Source: UBA12087 sp964370815 (GTDB lineage Bacteria; Chloroflexota; Anaerolineae; Anaerolineales; Villigracilaceae). From it: a stretch of 64,000 bases of DNA. This document shows positions 25,333-35,164 of this stretch, one piece after another. The notes beneath the pieces are model-generated. The model did no database searches. It was not told the origin of the DNA and saw nothing but the letters and a program-made list of their open reading frames with translations. The stretch is taken from NCBI GenBank assembly GCA_964370815.1, contig CAYJKQ010000001.1, positions 310,001 to 374,000 on the forward strand, given 5' to 3'. The position numbers and the translations under genes are program-made. The stretch's first letter is position 1. Each line of letters starts with the position of its first letter.

Positions 25333-25981
25333 TACTTTTTTGTGTGAAATAAATAATTGGACTTATCGTTTACGGGAATCTGCCAATAAGTCTTCAGATC
25401 GTGTCCTTTTATTGTTGCATGGATGGTCTGGAGATGAAAATTCAATGTGGGTTTTTGCGAAGGATATTCCAAAAGATTATTGGGTGATCTCACTACGTGC
25501 TCCGTATTCGGCTGGGGAAATGGGTTATTCATGGCGAAATGGAATAAAAGATAGGTCCTGGGAGTTGCCAAAAATCAGCGATTTCCATCCAACTTTGGAA
25601 AATTTAGCCATATTTCTTGCAGAATGGGCGATTAATAATTCTGTTAACTTAAAAACAATCGATTTAATAGGTTTTAGTCAAGGTGCAGCTCTCATTTGCG
25701 CTTCACTTTTGAGTAGTAGTTTGAATATTGATAAGGCTGCCTGTTTGGCAGGATTTATGCCAGGAGAAGGAATCAATATTGCCCGACCTGGATTGTTAAC
25801 TGGCAAGAGAATATTCGTTTCTCATGGGATCGGTGATGAAATAATTCCTCTCAATTTAGGACAAGAGATGGTGAATATCTTAAAATTCGCTGGAGCAGAA
25901 GTTGATTTGTGCGAAGAAGAAGTCGGACATAAAGTGGGAATCCAATGCTATAAAGGGTTGAAAAAATTTTTTAGACAATAG
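25316..25981 (+). CDS. Alpha/beta-hydrolase, carboxylesterase/phospholipase type
   Basis: 221 residues, typical of the YpfH/Abhydrolase_2 family. The oxyanion region is LLHGWSGDE near residue 35, the nucleophile elbow GFSQGAAL near 120, the catalytic Asp in HGIGDEIIPL and the His in EVGHKVG near 205. Probable substrates are short-chain esters or lysophospholipids; together with the patatin two genes upstream this suggests a small acyl-ester hydrolysis operon. The start ATG 25316 lies inside the preceding gene. Confidence 0.87.
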   Translation: MQIENNTFLCEINNWTYRLRESANKSSDRVLLLLHGWSGDENSMWVFAKDIPKDYWVISLRAPYSAGEMGYSWRNGIKDRSWELPKISDFHPTLENLAIFLAEWAINNSVNLKTIDLIGFSQGAALICASLLSSSLNIDKAACLAGFMPGEGINIARPGLLTGKRIFVSHGIGDEIIPLNLGQEMVNILKFAGAEVDLCEEEVGHKVGIQCYKGLKKFFRQ

Positions 25982-26208
25982 TTATAAGTAGGTGAACATC
26001 TAATTATCCCTATTAATAATGGATTTCACCTCTCTTGCCTAGTTCACCTGGTACATTAGGCATGTTACCGGGTGTTGAAATCTCTCTAAAACGTCTTAAG
26101 CAACTCAACTTCTCAAGCTAATCCAATTGTGGAATGATGCACAAAGGTTGGCGATTGACAAGTACCGGATACTTAGATTTTCTTTCTCTTTAATAAATTT
26201 CCAAGAAC

Positions 26209-27195
26209 TTAGAAATTGATCATTGAGATTACCCAATAAAAACCCGCTGCAACAAATGCTGTGGCAGGAATGGTCAATAACCAGGCTGTAGCAATTTCCT
26301 TGGCAACTCCCCAGCGAACCTTGTTCACCCTTTCTCCCGCTCCAACGCCCATTATAGATGAACTTACTACTTGGGTTGTACTGACAGGTCCACCAATCAG
26401 GGAAGCACCAAGAATGACGATTGCTGAAGACATTTGAGAGGCAAAACCATCCACTGGCCGGATCTTGTAGAATTTTCCAGCCAATGTCTTGATCAACTTA
26501 TTGCCTCCAACAGCAGTACCCAACGCGATCATTCCTGCGCACAGAAAAACAACCCACTCTGGGACTGCAAAAACCTGTAAATACCCGTCCGTAACAAGTG
26601 CCAATGTAATAATACCCATGGTTTTCTGGGCATCATTGGTGCCATGACTGAGTGCCAGCGCAGTGGCTGTAAAAATTTGTCCTTTGTTAAAGGTTTTATT
26701 TATTTTAGGGCTGGCTTTCCAACTAAACGACAGAATAATCTTTAAGATAACGTAGCCAAAAATGAACCCGACGATCGGAGAAAGGAACAGAGCTAGAAGA
26801 ATTTTTTCGATACCGGGGATCTCAATAACATGCCATCCAGACTTAATTACAACTGCACCGATTAAACCCCCGATCAAAGCATGAGAAGAACTGCTCGGAA
26901 ACCCAAGTATCCAAGTCAGGATATTCCACAAGATAGCGCTCATCAGGGAAGCAATTAACACATTTACATTGATCGCCTCAGCTGCCACAACTTCATGACC
27001 GATCGTATTCGCTACAGCTACACCGAAGATGAACGGGCCAACAAAATTTGCCAGGGCAGTCAACCCCAGAGCAACGCGCGGTGAGAGAGCACGGGATGAT
27101 ATCATTGTAGCAACCACATTGCTTGAATCGTGTATCCCATTAAGAAAATCGAATCCCAGCGCAAAAATGATGACAAGAATTGTGGCTGGTGACAT
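26209..27195 (-). CDS. pit: Inorganic phosphate transporter, PiT family
   Basis: 328 residues with about 10 membrane helices. The two PiT signature repeats are visible: GFDFLNGIHDSSNVVATMISSRAL at the N-terminus and LALSHGTNDAQKTMGII near residue 180. PiT carriers import phosphate with H+ or Na+. The gene follows a DUF47/PhoU-like gene by 15 nt, the usual pairing in which the DUF47 protein controls Pit. Upstream to 25981 (26-26.2 kb) I see no gene. Confidence 0.93.
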   Translation of the reverse strand: MSPATILVIIFALGFDFLNGIHDSSNVVATMISSRALSPRVALGLTALANFVGPFIFGVAVANTIGHEVVAAEAINVNVLIASLMSAILWNILTWILGFPSSSSHALIGGLIGAVVIKSGWHVIEIPGIEKILLALFLSPIVGFIFGYVILKIILSFSWKASPKINKTFNKGQIFTATALALSHGTNDAQKTMGIITLALVTDGYLQVFAVPEWVVFLCAGMIALGTAVGGNKLIKTLAGKFYKIRPVDGFASQMSSAIVILGASLIGGPVSTTQVVSSSIMGVGAGERVNKVRWGVAKEIATAWLLTIPATAFVAAGFYWVISMINF

Positions 27196-27210
27196 CCTTA
27201 CCTCTTCTTA

Positions 27211-27831
27211 TTATGTGATCTTTACAACGATATCCGCGATAGCATTAGCTGCCTCATCACCGCGGTCAGCAGCATTGCTCAAGTGGCGATATACCTCACG
27301 CATTTTGAGGATCGTAAGTACATGTTCGATATCCGTAACATCACTGAAAAGATCTGCCAACGCTTCCCTGTAAACATCTTCGACCCGATTTTCAAGGGCT
27401 TTGGCGCGCTGAGCATGATCACCTGAGATCTTGGGGTGTTCCTCAAGCATTTCCACAGCCATAAAAAGCTCGTAAGTCGCATCACGTAATAAACTCGCGA
27501 TCCGCTGCATGTAGGGAGTGGCTTTAACTTTGAAAAGCTCCATTTCACTCACAGTACTATATGCGTAATCCAGGACATCATCGATGGTCCTGGAAAGTGT
27601 AAAAATATCTTCCCTGTCGAATGGAGTGACGAATGTCTTGTTCAACTCATCGATCAGAATTCTCCTGGCTTCATCTGCTTTTTTTTCCTTAATCGTTAAT
27701 AATTTCGCAGAAGTTTCAGTTTGATCATACATGTATGATTTAAATACATCCAACCCTTCCAGTGTAAGAGAAGCTTGATCATGGATCAGGCGGATGAAGA
27801 TATTCTGTCGTTTCCTAAATTGTATTCGCAT
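27211..27831 (-). CDS. DUF47 family PhoU-like Pit accessory protein
   Basis: 206 residues, all helical, as expected for PhoU-like bundles. Conserved stretches include FVTPFDREDIFTLSRTIDDVLDYAY and the C-terminal EVYRHLSNAADRGDEAANAI, where acidic residues bind metal in PhoU relatives. Such proteins are thought to gate or regulate the adjacent Pit transporter. AAGGAG precedes ATG 27831. First gene of the two-gene operon. Confidence 0.92.
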   Translation of the reverse strand: MRIQFRKRQNIFIRLIHDQASLTLEGLDVFKSYMYDQTETSAKLLTIKEKKADEARRILIDELNKTFVTPFDREDIFTLSRTIDDVLDYAYSTVSEMELFKVKATPYMQRIASLLRDATYELFMAVEMLEEHPKISGDHAQRAKALENRVEDVYREALADLFSDVTDIEHVLTILKMREVYRHLSNAADRGDEAANAIADIVVKIT

Positions 27832-28222
27832 AGGGACTCCTTAGAGAGGTAGGACACATCCCGAATCTGCCAAGATCTTCAGACCGGTATGAATTTGTTC
27901 AATAGTATTTTAGGTTCAATTTCCATTGTTCGGTAGGATCCAACGGAAAGATATCCGGACCATTGTTCGAGTTCGACTTCACCCTATCCAGGGGTATAGT
28001 GATCTGTGATACCAATCACATCATGCAGATGTGTGCCAGGTAATCGGTTGTAATAACAATCCAAACTGCCAAATTAACTTTAAAAAGCTATGTGTATTAA
28101 ATATTATTGATTTATGCATTTTACCTGCAAATCAGGTTTTTAGAGAAGCTAAAAAAAATCGAAGGAATTTAGTCATTATGGTAATTTTATCCAACGAGGA
28201 GGAATAATTTTTGGAATAATCT
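27832..28222. other. Upstream region of the phosphate operon
   Basis: About 390 nt without a gene. It should contain the DUF47-pit promoter, but I cannot point to clear -35/-10 boxes or Pho-box repeats. Confidence 0.4.
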
Positions 28223-28247
28223 AAAAACGACCAGAAATGGTCGTTTT
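28223..28247 (-). terminator. Intrinsic terminator of tRNA-fMet
   Basis: Stem 28224-28233 with 28238-28247 (10 bp) closed by a GAAA-type tetraloop region; on the minus strand the stem runs into TTTTT. It lies 8 nt after the tRNA 3' end. Confidence 0.8.
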
Positions 28248-28254
28248 GGAAAAG

Positions 28255-28326
28255 TAGCGGGGGCAGGACTCGAACCTGCGACCTCCGGGTTATGAGCCCG
28301 ACGAGCTGCCACTGCTCTACCCCGCG
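28255..28326 (-). tRNA. Initiator tRNA-fMet (anticodon CAT)
   Basis: Reverse-strand cloverleaf with anticodon loop CTCATAA and the three consecutive G-C pairs in the anticodon stem (GGG/CCC) that mark initiator tRNAs. T arm GCAGG-TTCGAGT-CCTGC is perfect. Positions 1 and 72 are C and T, so the first acceptor pair is not Watson-Crick, again as in initiators (most bacteria have C-A here). The discriminator is A and CCA is not encoded. Confidence 0.93.
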
Positions 28327-28542
28327 TTGTTTGTTGAAGAGTAAAATTTTACCACCTGTCCATCTGTCGGTCAAGTAAAATTCAAAGAGAGTGTTGGCGA
28401 TAAGTAAATACTCCGTTTCTGTCTCTTTCAAAGGATATTATTGCTTGTAACTAATTCATTATGGATTGTCTTTGACAATTCAACAGACATCTCTTACAAT
28501 ACCTACTCGGTAATATAAACTAAAGAGAGAGGTCAATCTATA

Positions 28543-30615
28543 ATGAAAGAGTATACCACTGAGTTTATCCGAAATGTCGCATTAGTTGGTCATGGGAGCA
28601 CAGGAAAGACGATGATGGCGGAAGCATTTCTGCACCATTCAGCCGCGACAACAAGATTGGGGAAAATCGAGGATGGAGCAAGTGCATCGGATTATGATGA
28701 AGAAGAGATAAGACGAAAAATTTCCTTATACACAAGTATTCTTCCGGTAGAATACAAGGAAATAAAAGTAAATATTTTGGATACTCCAGGTTTCCCTGAT
28801 TTTATAGGTGAAGTTATTTCTGCACTTCGTGTGTCAGACGGAGCATTGGTTTTAGTGGATGCCGTATCAGGAATTGAGGTAGGAACTGAAATTACTTGGA
28901 GGTATTGTAACCAATTTAATCTTCCCAGAATGGTTGTTATTAATAAAATGGATAGAGATAATGCCAATTTTATTAAAGCACTTGCATCCATCTCTGAAAT
29001 CAAAAATACACGATTTGTAAAAATTCATCTTCCTTGGGGAGAAAGCCATAATTTTAAAGGCGTCATTGATCTAATAGCTATGAAAGCGTTTAGGGGAGAC
29101 GGCAAAACTGCTGAAGAGATCCCATTAGAGTACAAAGATGCTGCGGAGAGTGCTCGTGCTGAACTGATGGAGGCAGCTGCAGAAGGTGAAGATGCATTAC
29201 TCGAAAAATATTTGGATACTGGCGAATTAACTGAGGATGAATTATTTCGAGGTTTAAAAAAGATTGTTCTGTCAGGGGCATTTGTGCCTGTCTTATGTTC
29301 AGCCGCTGGCCATGAATTAGGTGTTGGTCAATTATTGGACGCAATTATCTCATTATTACCATCTCCTCTGAATGTTTCACCTCAATTGGCACAGGGAAAA
29401 GACTCTTCTGAAAAATTGATTGCTTCGGACAATGGTCCTTTGGCTGCTTATATCTGGAAAACTACAGCAGATCCTTTTGTGGGAAGGATGACGTATTTTC
29501 GCCTTTATTCAGGTTCTCTGAATGCAGATTCCCGTGTTTGGAACCAGACCAAGGAAACTGAGGAGCGTATGTCTGGTTTACATTTACAACGTGGTAAAGA
29601 ACAAATACCTGTAAAATTCATCCATTCAGGAGATATTGCCTCTGTTTCCAAGCTGGCTGTATCTTCAACCGGTGATACATTTAGCGATAAAGGGCACCCG
29701 CTGGTTTTAGCCAATCCAGATTACCCCAGTGCCTTGTTCCGGGTCGCAGTTGGACCAAAAACGCAGGCGGATGCAACGAAGATTTCATCATCACTCACGC
29801 GATTATGTGAGGAAGATATGACTCTCTCATGGCATAATGAGAAAGCAACAGGACAAACAATATTGCAGGGAATGGGTGATCAGCATATTGATGTTGCCAT
29901 CCGCCGTGCAGAATCTAAATTTCAAGTAGGATTAGAAATATTTGAACCAAAGGTACCATATCGTGAAGGCATTACGAGAAAAGCTTCGGCTCAATATAGG
30001 CATAAAAAACAGTCCGGGGGATCTGGCCAATTTGGAGAAGTACACCTTCGTGTAGAGCCATTGCCTGAGAATGATTTCGAGTTTACAGATGAACTAGTAG
30101 GCATGAACCTTTCTAAATCATACTTACCGGCAATTGAGAAAGGGATTTCTGCAACCCTTGTAACTGGAGTGGTTGCTGGTTATCCTCTAAATAATGTAAA
30201 AGTAATTGTCTATGATGGAAAAGAACATCCAGTAGATTCAAAGCCTGTTGCTTTTGAAATTGCTGGACGTGAAGCATTTAAGTTAGCGGTGCTAGATGCT
30301 GGTCCTGTTCTTTTTGAACCGATCATGAACGTGCGTGTTGTTGTGCCGGATTCAAATATGGGTGATGTAATGAGTGATATGAATTCGCGACGTGGACGCG
30401 TTCAGGGAACCGAATCTGAACATGGTAGCACAGTTGTTATTGCGCATGTGCCGTTGGCAGAAATGTTGCGTTATACAACTCAAATTCGTTCGATGACTGG
30501 CGGTCGAGGTTATTTTACAATGGAACTTGATCATTACGAAACAATTCCAACTCACATCGCAGCAGAAATTATTGATGCTCATAAAAGAGAATTGGCAGAA
30601 AAGAAAGAAGAATAA
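28543..30615 (+). CDS. Elongation factor G-like translational GTPase
   Basis: 690 residues. GTPase domain: G1 GHGSTGKT near residue 16, G3 DTPGF near 80, G4 NKMD near 133. Domains II-V follow, with the domain IV region QYRHKKQSGGSGQFGEV and the C-terminal MTGGRGYFTMELDHY. The sequence fits the second EF-G type (EF-G-like/FusB-like paralogue) seen beside the canonical FusA in many bacteria; there is no adjacent rpsL-rpsG-tuf cluster, which also suggests it is not the main EF-G. Stand-alone, with its own terminator. Confidence 0.9.
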   Translation: MKEYTTEFIRNVALVGHGSTGKTMMAEAFLHHSAATTRLGKIEDGASASDYDEEEIRRKISLYTSILPVEYKEIKVNILDTPGFPDFIGEVISALRVSDGALVLVDAVSGIEVGTEITWRYCNQFNLPRMVVINKMDRDNANFIKALASISEIKNTRFVKIHLPWGESHNFKGVIDLIAMKAFRGDGKTAEEIPLEYKDAAESARAELMEAAAEGEDALLEKYLDTGELTEDELFRGLKKIVLSGAFVPVLCSAAGHELGVGQLLDAIISLLPSPLNVSPQLAQGKDSSEKLIASDNGPLAAYIWKTTADPFVGRMTYFRLYSGSLNADSRVWNQTKETEERMSGLHLQRGKEQIPVKFIHSGDIASVSKLAVSSTGDTFSDKGHPLVLANPDYPSALFRVAVGPKTQADATKISSSLTRLCEEDMTLSWHNEKATGQTILQGMGDQHIDVAIRRAESKFQVGLEIFEPKVPYREGITRKASAQYRHKKQSGGSGQFGEVHLRVEPLPENDFEFTDELVGMNLSKSYLPAIEKGISATLVTGVVAGYPLNNVKVIVYDGKEHPVDSKPVAFEIAGREAFKLAVLDAGPVLFEPIMNVRVVVPDSNMGDVMSDMNSRRGRVQGTESEHGSTVVIAHVPLAEMLRYTTQIRSMTGGRGYFTMELDHYETIPTHIAAEIIDAHKRELAEKKEE

Positions 30616-30644
30616 CATTGAAACATCTTCATCGAAAAGATTTT

Positions 30645-30682
30645 CACCCATCAACAAATTTCTGTTGATGGGTGTGTGTCTT
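30645..30682 (+). terminator. Intrinsic terminator after EF-G-like gene
   Basis: Perfect 12-bp stem (30645-30656 with 30663-30674), 6-nt loop, then TGTGTCTTTTT. Confidence 0.85.
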
Positions 30683-30877
30683 TTTATAATATTATCCGCG
30701 GACATAATTAAATATCTATGAATAGTAATAATTTTTGGTGCAATGTTTCTGTTAAACAAAAATTAGATTATTAGGATTAGAAAGAAAAACAAGGAGTTTT
30801 ATAAAGATTGGATCCAGTAATTATCGAAGAGGATAACATAGGTGCTAGTTATTCAACTGCTGTAAACGGGTAAAAAA

Positions 30878-32032
30878 ATGAAAACAGGATTAACACACGA
30901 AGAGATATTGAGGTATTCAAGGCATTTACCAATCCCGGAAGTAGGAATTGAAGGTCAAAAGAAGTTAAAAAATTCATCAGTATTGGTTTTGGGAACGGGA
31001 GGGCTTGGATCACCGGTCGCTTTATACTTGGCTGCTGCAGGAGTGGGGAAGATAGGTATTGTGGATTTTGATGTGGTTGAATCTTCTAATTTACAACGAC
31101 AAATTATTCACAGTTCATCAACAATAGGAATTTCAAAAGTTCTCTCTGCTCAAAAAAGAATATTTGATTTAAATCCAGACATTAGGGTATTTACTTACGA
31201 TGAACCATTTACATCTGAAAATGCAATGCGCATAGCCAATGAATATAATGTTCTTATTGATGCAACCGATAATTTTCCAACCAGATATCTAATAAATGAT
31301 GTCTGTGTTTTTCTTGGGATTCCAGATGTATATGGTTCTGTGTTCAGATTCGATGGACAAGCAAGTATTTTCTATGCAAAAGAAGGACCTTGTTATCGTT
31401 GTCTTTTCCCAGAACCGCCAACCCCAGGAATAATTCCCTCATGTGCAGATGGAGGTGTTCTTGGAATTTTGCCGGGAACGATAGGAACAATTCAGGCAAC
31501 AGAAACGATCAAACTTTTGCTTGGGATCGGCTCAAATTTGGTAAGTCGTTTATTGTTATACGATGCGCTAGATATGTCCTTTGAAAATATCACCCTAAAG
31601 AAGAATCCTCAATGCAAAATTTGTGGTCAGAATCCAACTATTGAAAAGTTAATTGATTATGAAGAGTTTTGTGGATTTCCAAGTCCAGATCATCTGTTTA
31701 GCACTCAGAAACAAGAATTAGAGATATCTCCAGGGCAATTATCAAAAAAATTAACAAATAAGGAAGATTTTATCTTAGTTGATATTAGAGAGCCATTTGA
31801 GTTGGAGATATCGCTTATAGAAGGAGCAATACATATTCCTTTTGGGCAGTTGTCAAGTAGATTATCAGAATTGGGTGGTGATCACGAAATTATTATTTAT
31901 TGTAAGTCTGGTATCCGTTCTAGAAGGGCTATTGATATCCTGACTGGAATGGGTTTTTCCAATGTTAAACATTTACATGGTGGCATCAATGCTTGGGCAA
32001 GAATAATAGACAATAATATGGCTATATATTAA
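30878..32032 (+). CDS. MoeB/ThiF-type adenylyltransferase with C-terminal rhodanese domain
   Basis: 384 residues. E1-like domain (about 1-250): RYSRHLPIPEVG, the nucleotide loop GTGGLGSPVALYLA near residue 45, DFDVVESSNLQRQ, and zinc cysteine pairs (CYRCLFP and CKICGQ). The rhodanese domain (about 285-380) has catalytic cysteine in YCKSGIRSRR. This MoeZ/MOCS3 layout adenylates and sulfurates a MoaD/ThiS-type sulfur carrier for molybdopterin or thiamine/other sulfur transfer. Mo/W-cofactor enzymes and FdhD in the window fit molybdopterin. The carrier itself is not adjacent. Confidence 0.92.
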   Translation: MKTGLTHEEILRYSRHLPIPEVGIEGQKKLKNSSVLVLGTGGLGSPVALYLAAAGVGKIGIVDFDVVESSNLQRQIIHSSSTIGISKVLSAQKRIFDLNPDIRVFTYDEPFTSENAMRIANEYNVLIDATDNFPTRYLINDVCVFLGIPDVYGSVFRFDGQASIFYAKEGPCYRCLFPEPPTPGIIPSCADGGVLGILPGTIGTIQATETIKLLLGIGSNLVSRLLLYDALDMSFENITLKKNPQCKICGQNPTIEKLIDYEEFCGFPSPDHLFSTQKQELEISPGQLSKKLTNKEDFILVDIREPFELEISLIEGAIHIPFGQLSSRLSELGGDHEIIIYCKSGIRSRRAIDILTGMGFSNVKHLHGGINAWARIIDNNMAIY

Positions 32033-32199
32033 ACCTCTTTATATCAAAAGAAGTTAACACTACTTAAATTTAAAGTACCTATAAGTAAAAAAAAGATAAG
32101 GTTTATCACATTCGTTGTTATTCAAATAAAAAAAAACAACATTACTCTTTGGGGAATAGGTTTATTTTTGATTAGAATTATTTTATTGAATAGGTGAAT

Positions 32200-33045
32200 A
32201 TGAATAGAAATAAAGTTTTACTCGCAGTGTTGGCTCATCCTGATGATGAGTCATTTGGGATGGGGGGTACATTGGCGTATTACGCAGCTCAAGGAGTCGA
32301 TGTTCACTTGTTATGTGCCACTAAAGGTGAAGTGGGTGATGTTACCCCGGAAAAATTGATTGGTCATGATTCTATAGCGGAATTAAGGGAATCAGAGTTG
32401 ATGTGTGCAGCTGGTTTTTTGGGTATAAAAAAAGTTCATTTTCTGGACTACCGCGATTCTGGAATGCCAGGATCGGTAAATAACCAACACCCTCTGTCCT
32501 TAGTATCACAATCTGTAGACGATGTTTCCAGGAAAATTGTTGGCTATATTAGGAAACTGCAACCAAATATAATTATTACCTTTGATCCAATCGGAGGTTA
32601 TCGTCATCCCGACCATATTGCAATTCACAATGCAACTGTAAATGCTTTTCATCATGCTGGGGATGGCAACATTAAGATAGATGGTAACAAACCATTTCAA
32701 CCTGAAAAACTTTTCTTTCATACATTTCCAAGGCGTTTCTTACGAATTGTTGTGAAAATGTTAAGAATAATTGGTAAAAATCCTGGAAAATTTGGTCGTA
32801 ATGGAGATATTGACCTCGAATCTTTTGCTTATGAGAATTTTCCTATTCATGCAGTGATTAATATTAAGAAATTCCGTAAACAAAAAGAAAAAGCTGGAAG
32901 CTGTCATGCAAGCCAAGGTGGAGGGAGGATAGGTGGAGGAGTGTTGAGTATTTTTTTGCGTTTATTTAGCAATAAAGAAACATTTATGCAAGCGTATCCG
33001 GTAATAGATTCAAAAGAAACCATAAATCATGATTTGTTTGGTTAG
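32200..33045 (+). CDS. PIG-L/LmbE-family deacetylase
   Basis: About 281 residues from ATG 32200 (a GTG at 32194 is also possible). The zinc/catalytic motif AHPDDESFGMGG starts near residue 13, followed by HLLCATKGEVG and later FDPIGGYRHPDHIAIH with the third zinc His. These enzymes remove acetyl groups from GlcNAc-linked substrates, as in mycothiol, bacillithiol or GPI-type pathways; the substrate here is unknown. It stands alone between MoeB-rhodanese and convergent rarA. Confidence 0.9.
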   Translation: MNRNKVLLAVLAHPDDESFGMGGTLAYYAAQGVDVHLLCATKGEVGDVTPEKLIGHDSIAELRESELMCAAGFLGIKKVHFLDYRDSGMPGSVNNQHPLSLVSQSVDDVSRKIVGYIRKLQPNIIITFDPIGGYRHPDHIAIHNATVNAFHHAGDGNIKIDGNKPFQPEKLFFHTFPRRFLRIVVKMLRIIGKNPGKFGRNGDIDLESFAYENFPIHAVINIKKFRKQKEKAGSCHASQGGGRIGGGVLSIFLRLFSNKETFMQAYPVIDSKETINHDLFG

Positions 33046-33061
33046 AAAAAATAGATTTCAG

Positions 33062-34468
33062 TTATTTGGAATTCTGTTTGATCAATCTTATTAGATCCTG
33101 ATCAAGATCTGGAAGAACTTCGTTTCTTGTTAAACCAAGTGCTTTGCGTTGAGCCTCGCGCCAACGGTCGAGGCGTGTCCGGATTTCTGTCTCAAACCCT
33201 TCACCCGAAGGAATGTAAAAATATTTCCCCATTTGTTCCTCTGGGAGATATTGTTGAGGGGTGAAGTGACCATCGTCGCTATGTGGGTATTTGTACTCTT
33301 TGCCATGGTCTAATGCCGCTGAATCCCGGTTGGTGTCTTTTAAATGGTTTGGAACATCACCAACCCCGTCTTTCTCAATTAAATTGTATGCTTTAAAATA
33401 TGCTCCTGCTGAGTTGGATTTTGGAGCAGTCGAAAGATACAGCGTCGCTTCAACAATTGGATATATACCTTCAGGGAAACCTAAATAGCTATACGATTGA
33501 ACTGCCGCATTGGTAATAACCAATCCCTGGGGATCAGCTAGTCCAATATCTTCGCTTGCAAGGATTAATAAACGCCTAAGAATAAAACGCGGATCTTCTC
33601 CTGCGTATATCATTTTTGCTAACCAAAAGAGGGCTGCATCAGGATCAGATCCGCGAACGGATTTAATAAAAGCTGATATCGTATCGTAGTGTGAATCTCC
33701 ATCTTTATCATATAGAACAGCTCGACGCTGGATTGATTCCTGGGCAATGTCAAGTGTTATATGGATAATGCCTTCAGAGTTGGTAGTAGTTGATTCGGTT
33801 GCTAGTTCGAAAGCATTTAATAAATTACGGGCATCACCATTCGCAACATGGATTAAGTGTGATTGAGCATCGGAATCTATAATGATTGTACGATTACCAT
33901 ATCCTTGAACTTTGTCAGTCAAAGCCCTGTGAAGGATCACTCCCATTTCTGTATCAGATAATGGTATTAATTGAAATATTCTGGAACGAGAAACAAGTGC
34001 TTTTATTACTTCGAAATAAGGGTTGTCTGTTGTCGCTCCAATCAATATCAGTAACCCATTCTCAACATGGGGTAGGAGCGCATCTTGTTGAGCCTTATTC
34101 CATCTGTGAACTTCATCAACAAATAAAATTGTGCGTTTTTGATATAGTCTCCGCCTTTCTTGAGCATCTTTTATTACACGCCGCAATTCCGGTATGCCTG
34201 CCAGAACAGCAGACATTGTTTCAAAATGAGATTGAGTTGAATTGGCGATTATTTGAGCTAGAGTAGTTTTGCCAGTTCCTGGAGGTCCCCAAAAAATGAT
34301 CGATGAAAATAGACGATCAGATTGAATTGCCCTTCGAAGTAATTTACCCTCACCAATAATGTGAGTTTGCCCAATATACTCTGATAAATTGTGAGGGCGC
34401 ATTCGTGCAGCCAATGGAGCATTTTGAGAGATACTTTCTGTCATGGCGAAGTCAAAAAGATCATTCAT
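33062..34468 (-). CDS. rarA: Replication-associated recombination protein A (RarA/MgsA) AAA+ ATPase
   Basis: 468 residues. Related to clamp loader ATPases and acting at stalled forks. Features: N-terminal LAARMRPHNLSEYIGQTHI, Walker A GPPGTGKTTLA near residue 62, Walker B FVDEVHRWNKAQQDALL, sensor 1 GATTDNP, and the C-terminal tetramerisation region with RGSDPDAALFWLAKM and GLADPQ. The tail after about 430 (EIRTRLDRWREAQ) is usual in the family. It ends 16 nt from the convergent deacetylase gene. Confidence 0.95.
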   Translation of the reverse strand: MNDLFDFAMTESISQNAPLAARMRPHNLSEYIGQTHIIGEGKLLRRAIQSDRLFSSIIFWGPPGTGKTTLAQIIANSTQSHFETMSAVLAGIPELRRVIKDAQERRRLYQKRTILFVDEVHRWNKAQQDALLPHVENGLLILIGATTDNPYFEVIKALVSRSRIFQLIPLSDTEMGVILHRALTDKVQGYGNRTIIIDSDAQSHLIHVANGDARNLLNAFELATESTTTNSEGIIHITLDIAQESIQRRAVLYDKDGDSHYDTISAFIKSVRGSDPDAALFWLAKMIYAGEDPRFILRRLLILASEDIGLADPQGLVITNAAVQSYSYLGFPEGIYPIVEATLYLSTAPKSNSAGAYFKAYNLIEKDGVGDVPNHLKDTNRDSAALDHGKEYKYPHSDDGHFTPQQYLPEEQMGKYFYIPSGEGFETEIRTRLDRWREAQRKALGLTRNEVLPDLDQDLIRLIKQNSK

Positions 34469-34732
34469 ATGAAATAATTAATAGTATAGGATTTTTGAGG
34501 TGAGAATGGTTGAAAATAACAACTTTCCGGTAGTATCCAAATAATGGGCATCCTTGCCGTTAACAAATATTATTAAATTCTAAATATTTAACTAAAAAAT
34601 GAAATATCCATGAAAACTCCATTGTAATATCTATAAAAATTTTGATGAAAAGATTTATAAAAAAAAAATTTGATCTCTGTCAAATGAAGTCTTTTCAAAA
34701 CAGGAAAACAAAACTTGAAGAAATGGTTAATC
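34469..34732. other. Non-coding stretch upstream of rarA
   Basis: AT-rich, with runs of A (about 34660-34670). It must hold the rarA promoter, but I see no convincing boxes, hairpin or frame. Confidence 0.4.
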
Positions 34733-34960
34733 TTAATTGTTTTGTAATATCGTAAACAAACGATAAAAAAAATATAAAATTGAGATGGAAAGGGAAACGC
34801 ACGCCAGCCATCTGTGTCTTATGATTTTGACAAGCTCAATAGAACTTGGCATGTGATCCATGTCGACAATTTCGTGAAATAGGATATAACCTCCTATTGA
34901 ACCTAAAATAAAAGTCAAGGGATCGATTATTACCCAAAAGAACAATGATTCATTAGTCAT
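34733..34960 (-). CDS. Possible small membrane protein
   Basis: 75 codons from ATG 34960. Two hydrophobic segments (about 6-27 and 52-70) are separated by an acidic/histidine loop (HEIVDMDHMPSS). No Shine-Dalgarno is visible and the AT content is high, so chance is a real alternative. No family recognised. Upstream sequence to 35164 shows only a TATAAT at 35130-35135 in front of the dCMP deaminase gene. Confidence 0.3.
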   Translation of the reverse strand: MTNESLFFWVIIDPLTFILGSIGGYILFHEIVDMDHMPSSIELVKIIRHRWLACVSLSISILYFFYRLFTILQNN

Positions 34961-35164
34961 AATTTGTTAGCGCAAGATATTCGGATGTGGATAATTATAT
35001 ATGCAATCTTACCCATATATAGGTTACTTTTCAAAATCACTAAATAAATGAGAAAAAGTAAGGGGTCATTCTTACCAATAAATAAATTCAAGTATAAGTT
35101 ATTATAGCGAAATTTATAACTTGGGGAGGTATAATTTGTTAAAATTGTAATGAGGAGATGAAAC

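Noticed and set aside
28132..28431. 99-codon reverse frame
   Set aside because: It is read across tRNA-fMet and its terminator and has no coding character.
30808..30873. 21-codon frame (TTG start) before the MoeB-rhodanese gene
   Set aside because: AAGGAG is about 11 nt away from TTG and the peptide has no recognisable pattern; it could be a leader peptide but the evidence is too thin.
35130..35135. TATAAT as a -10 box for the dCMP deaminase gene
   Set aside because: The -10 fits but no acceptable -35 hexamer lies 15-19 nt upstream, so I do not call a promoter.
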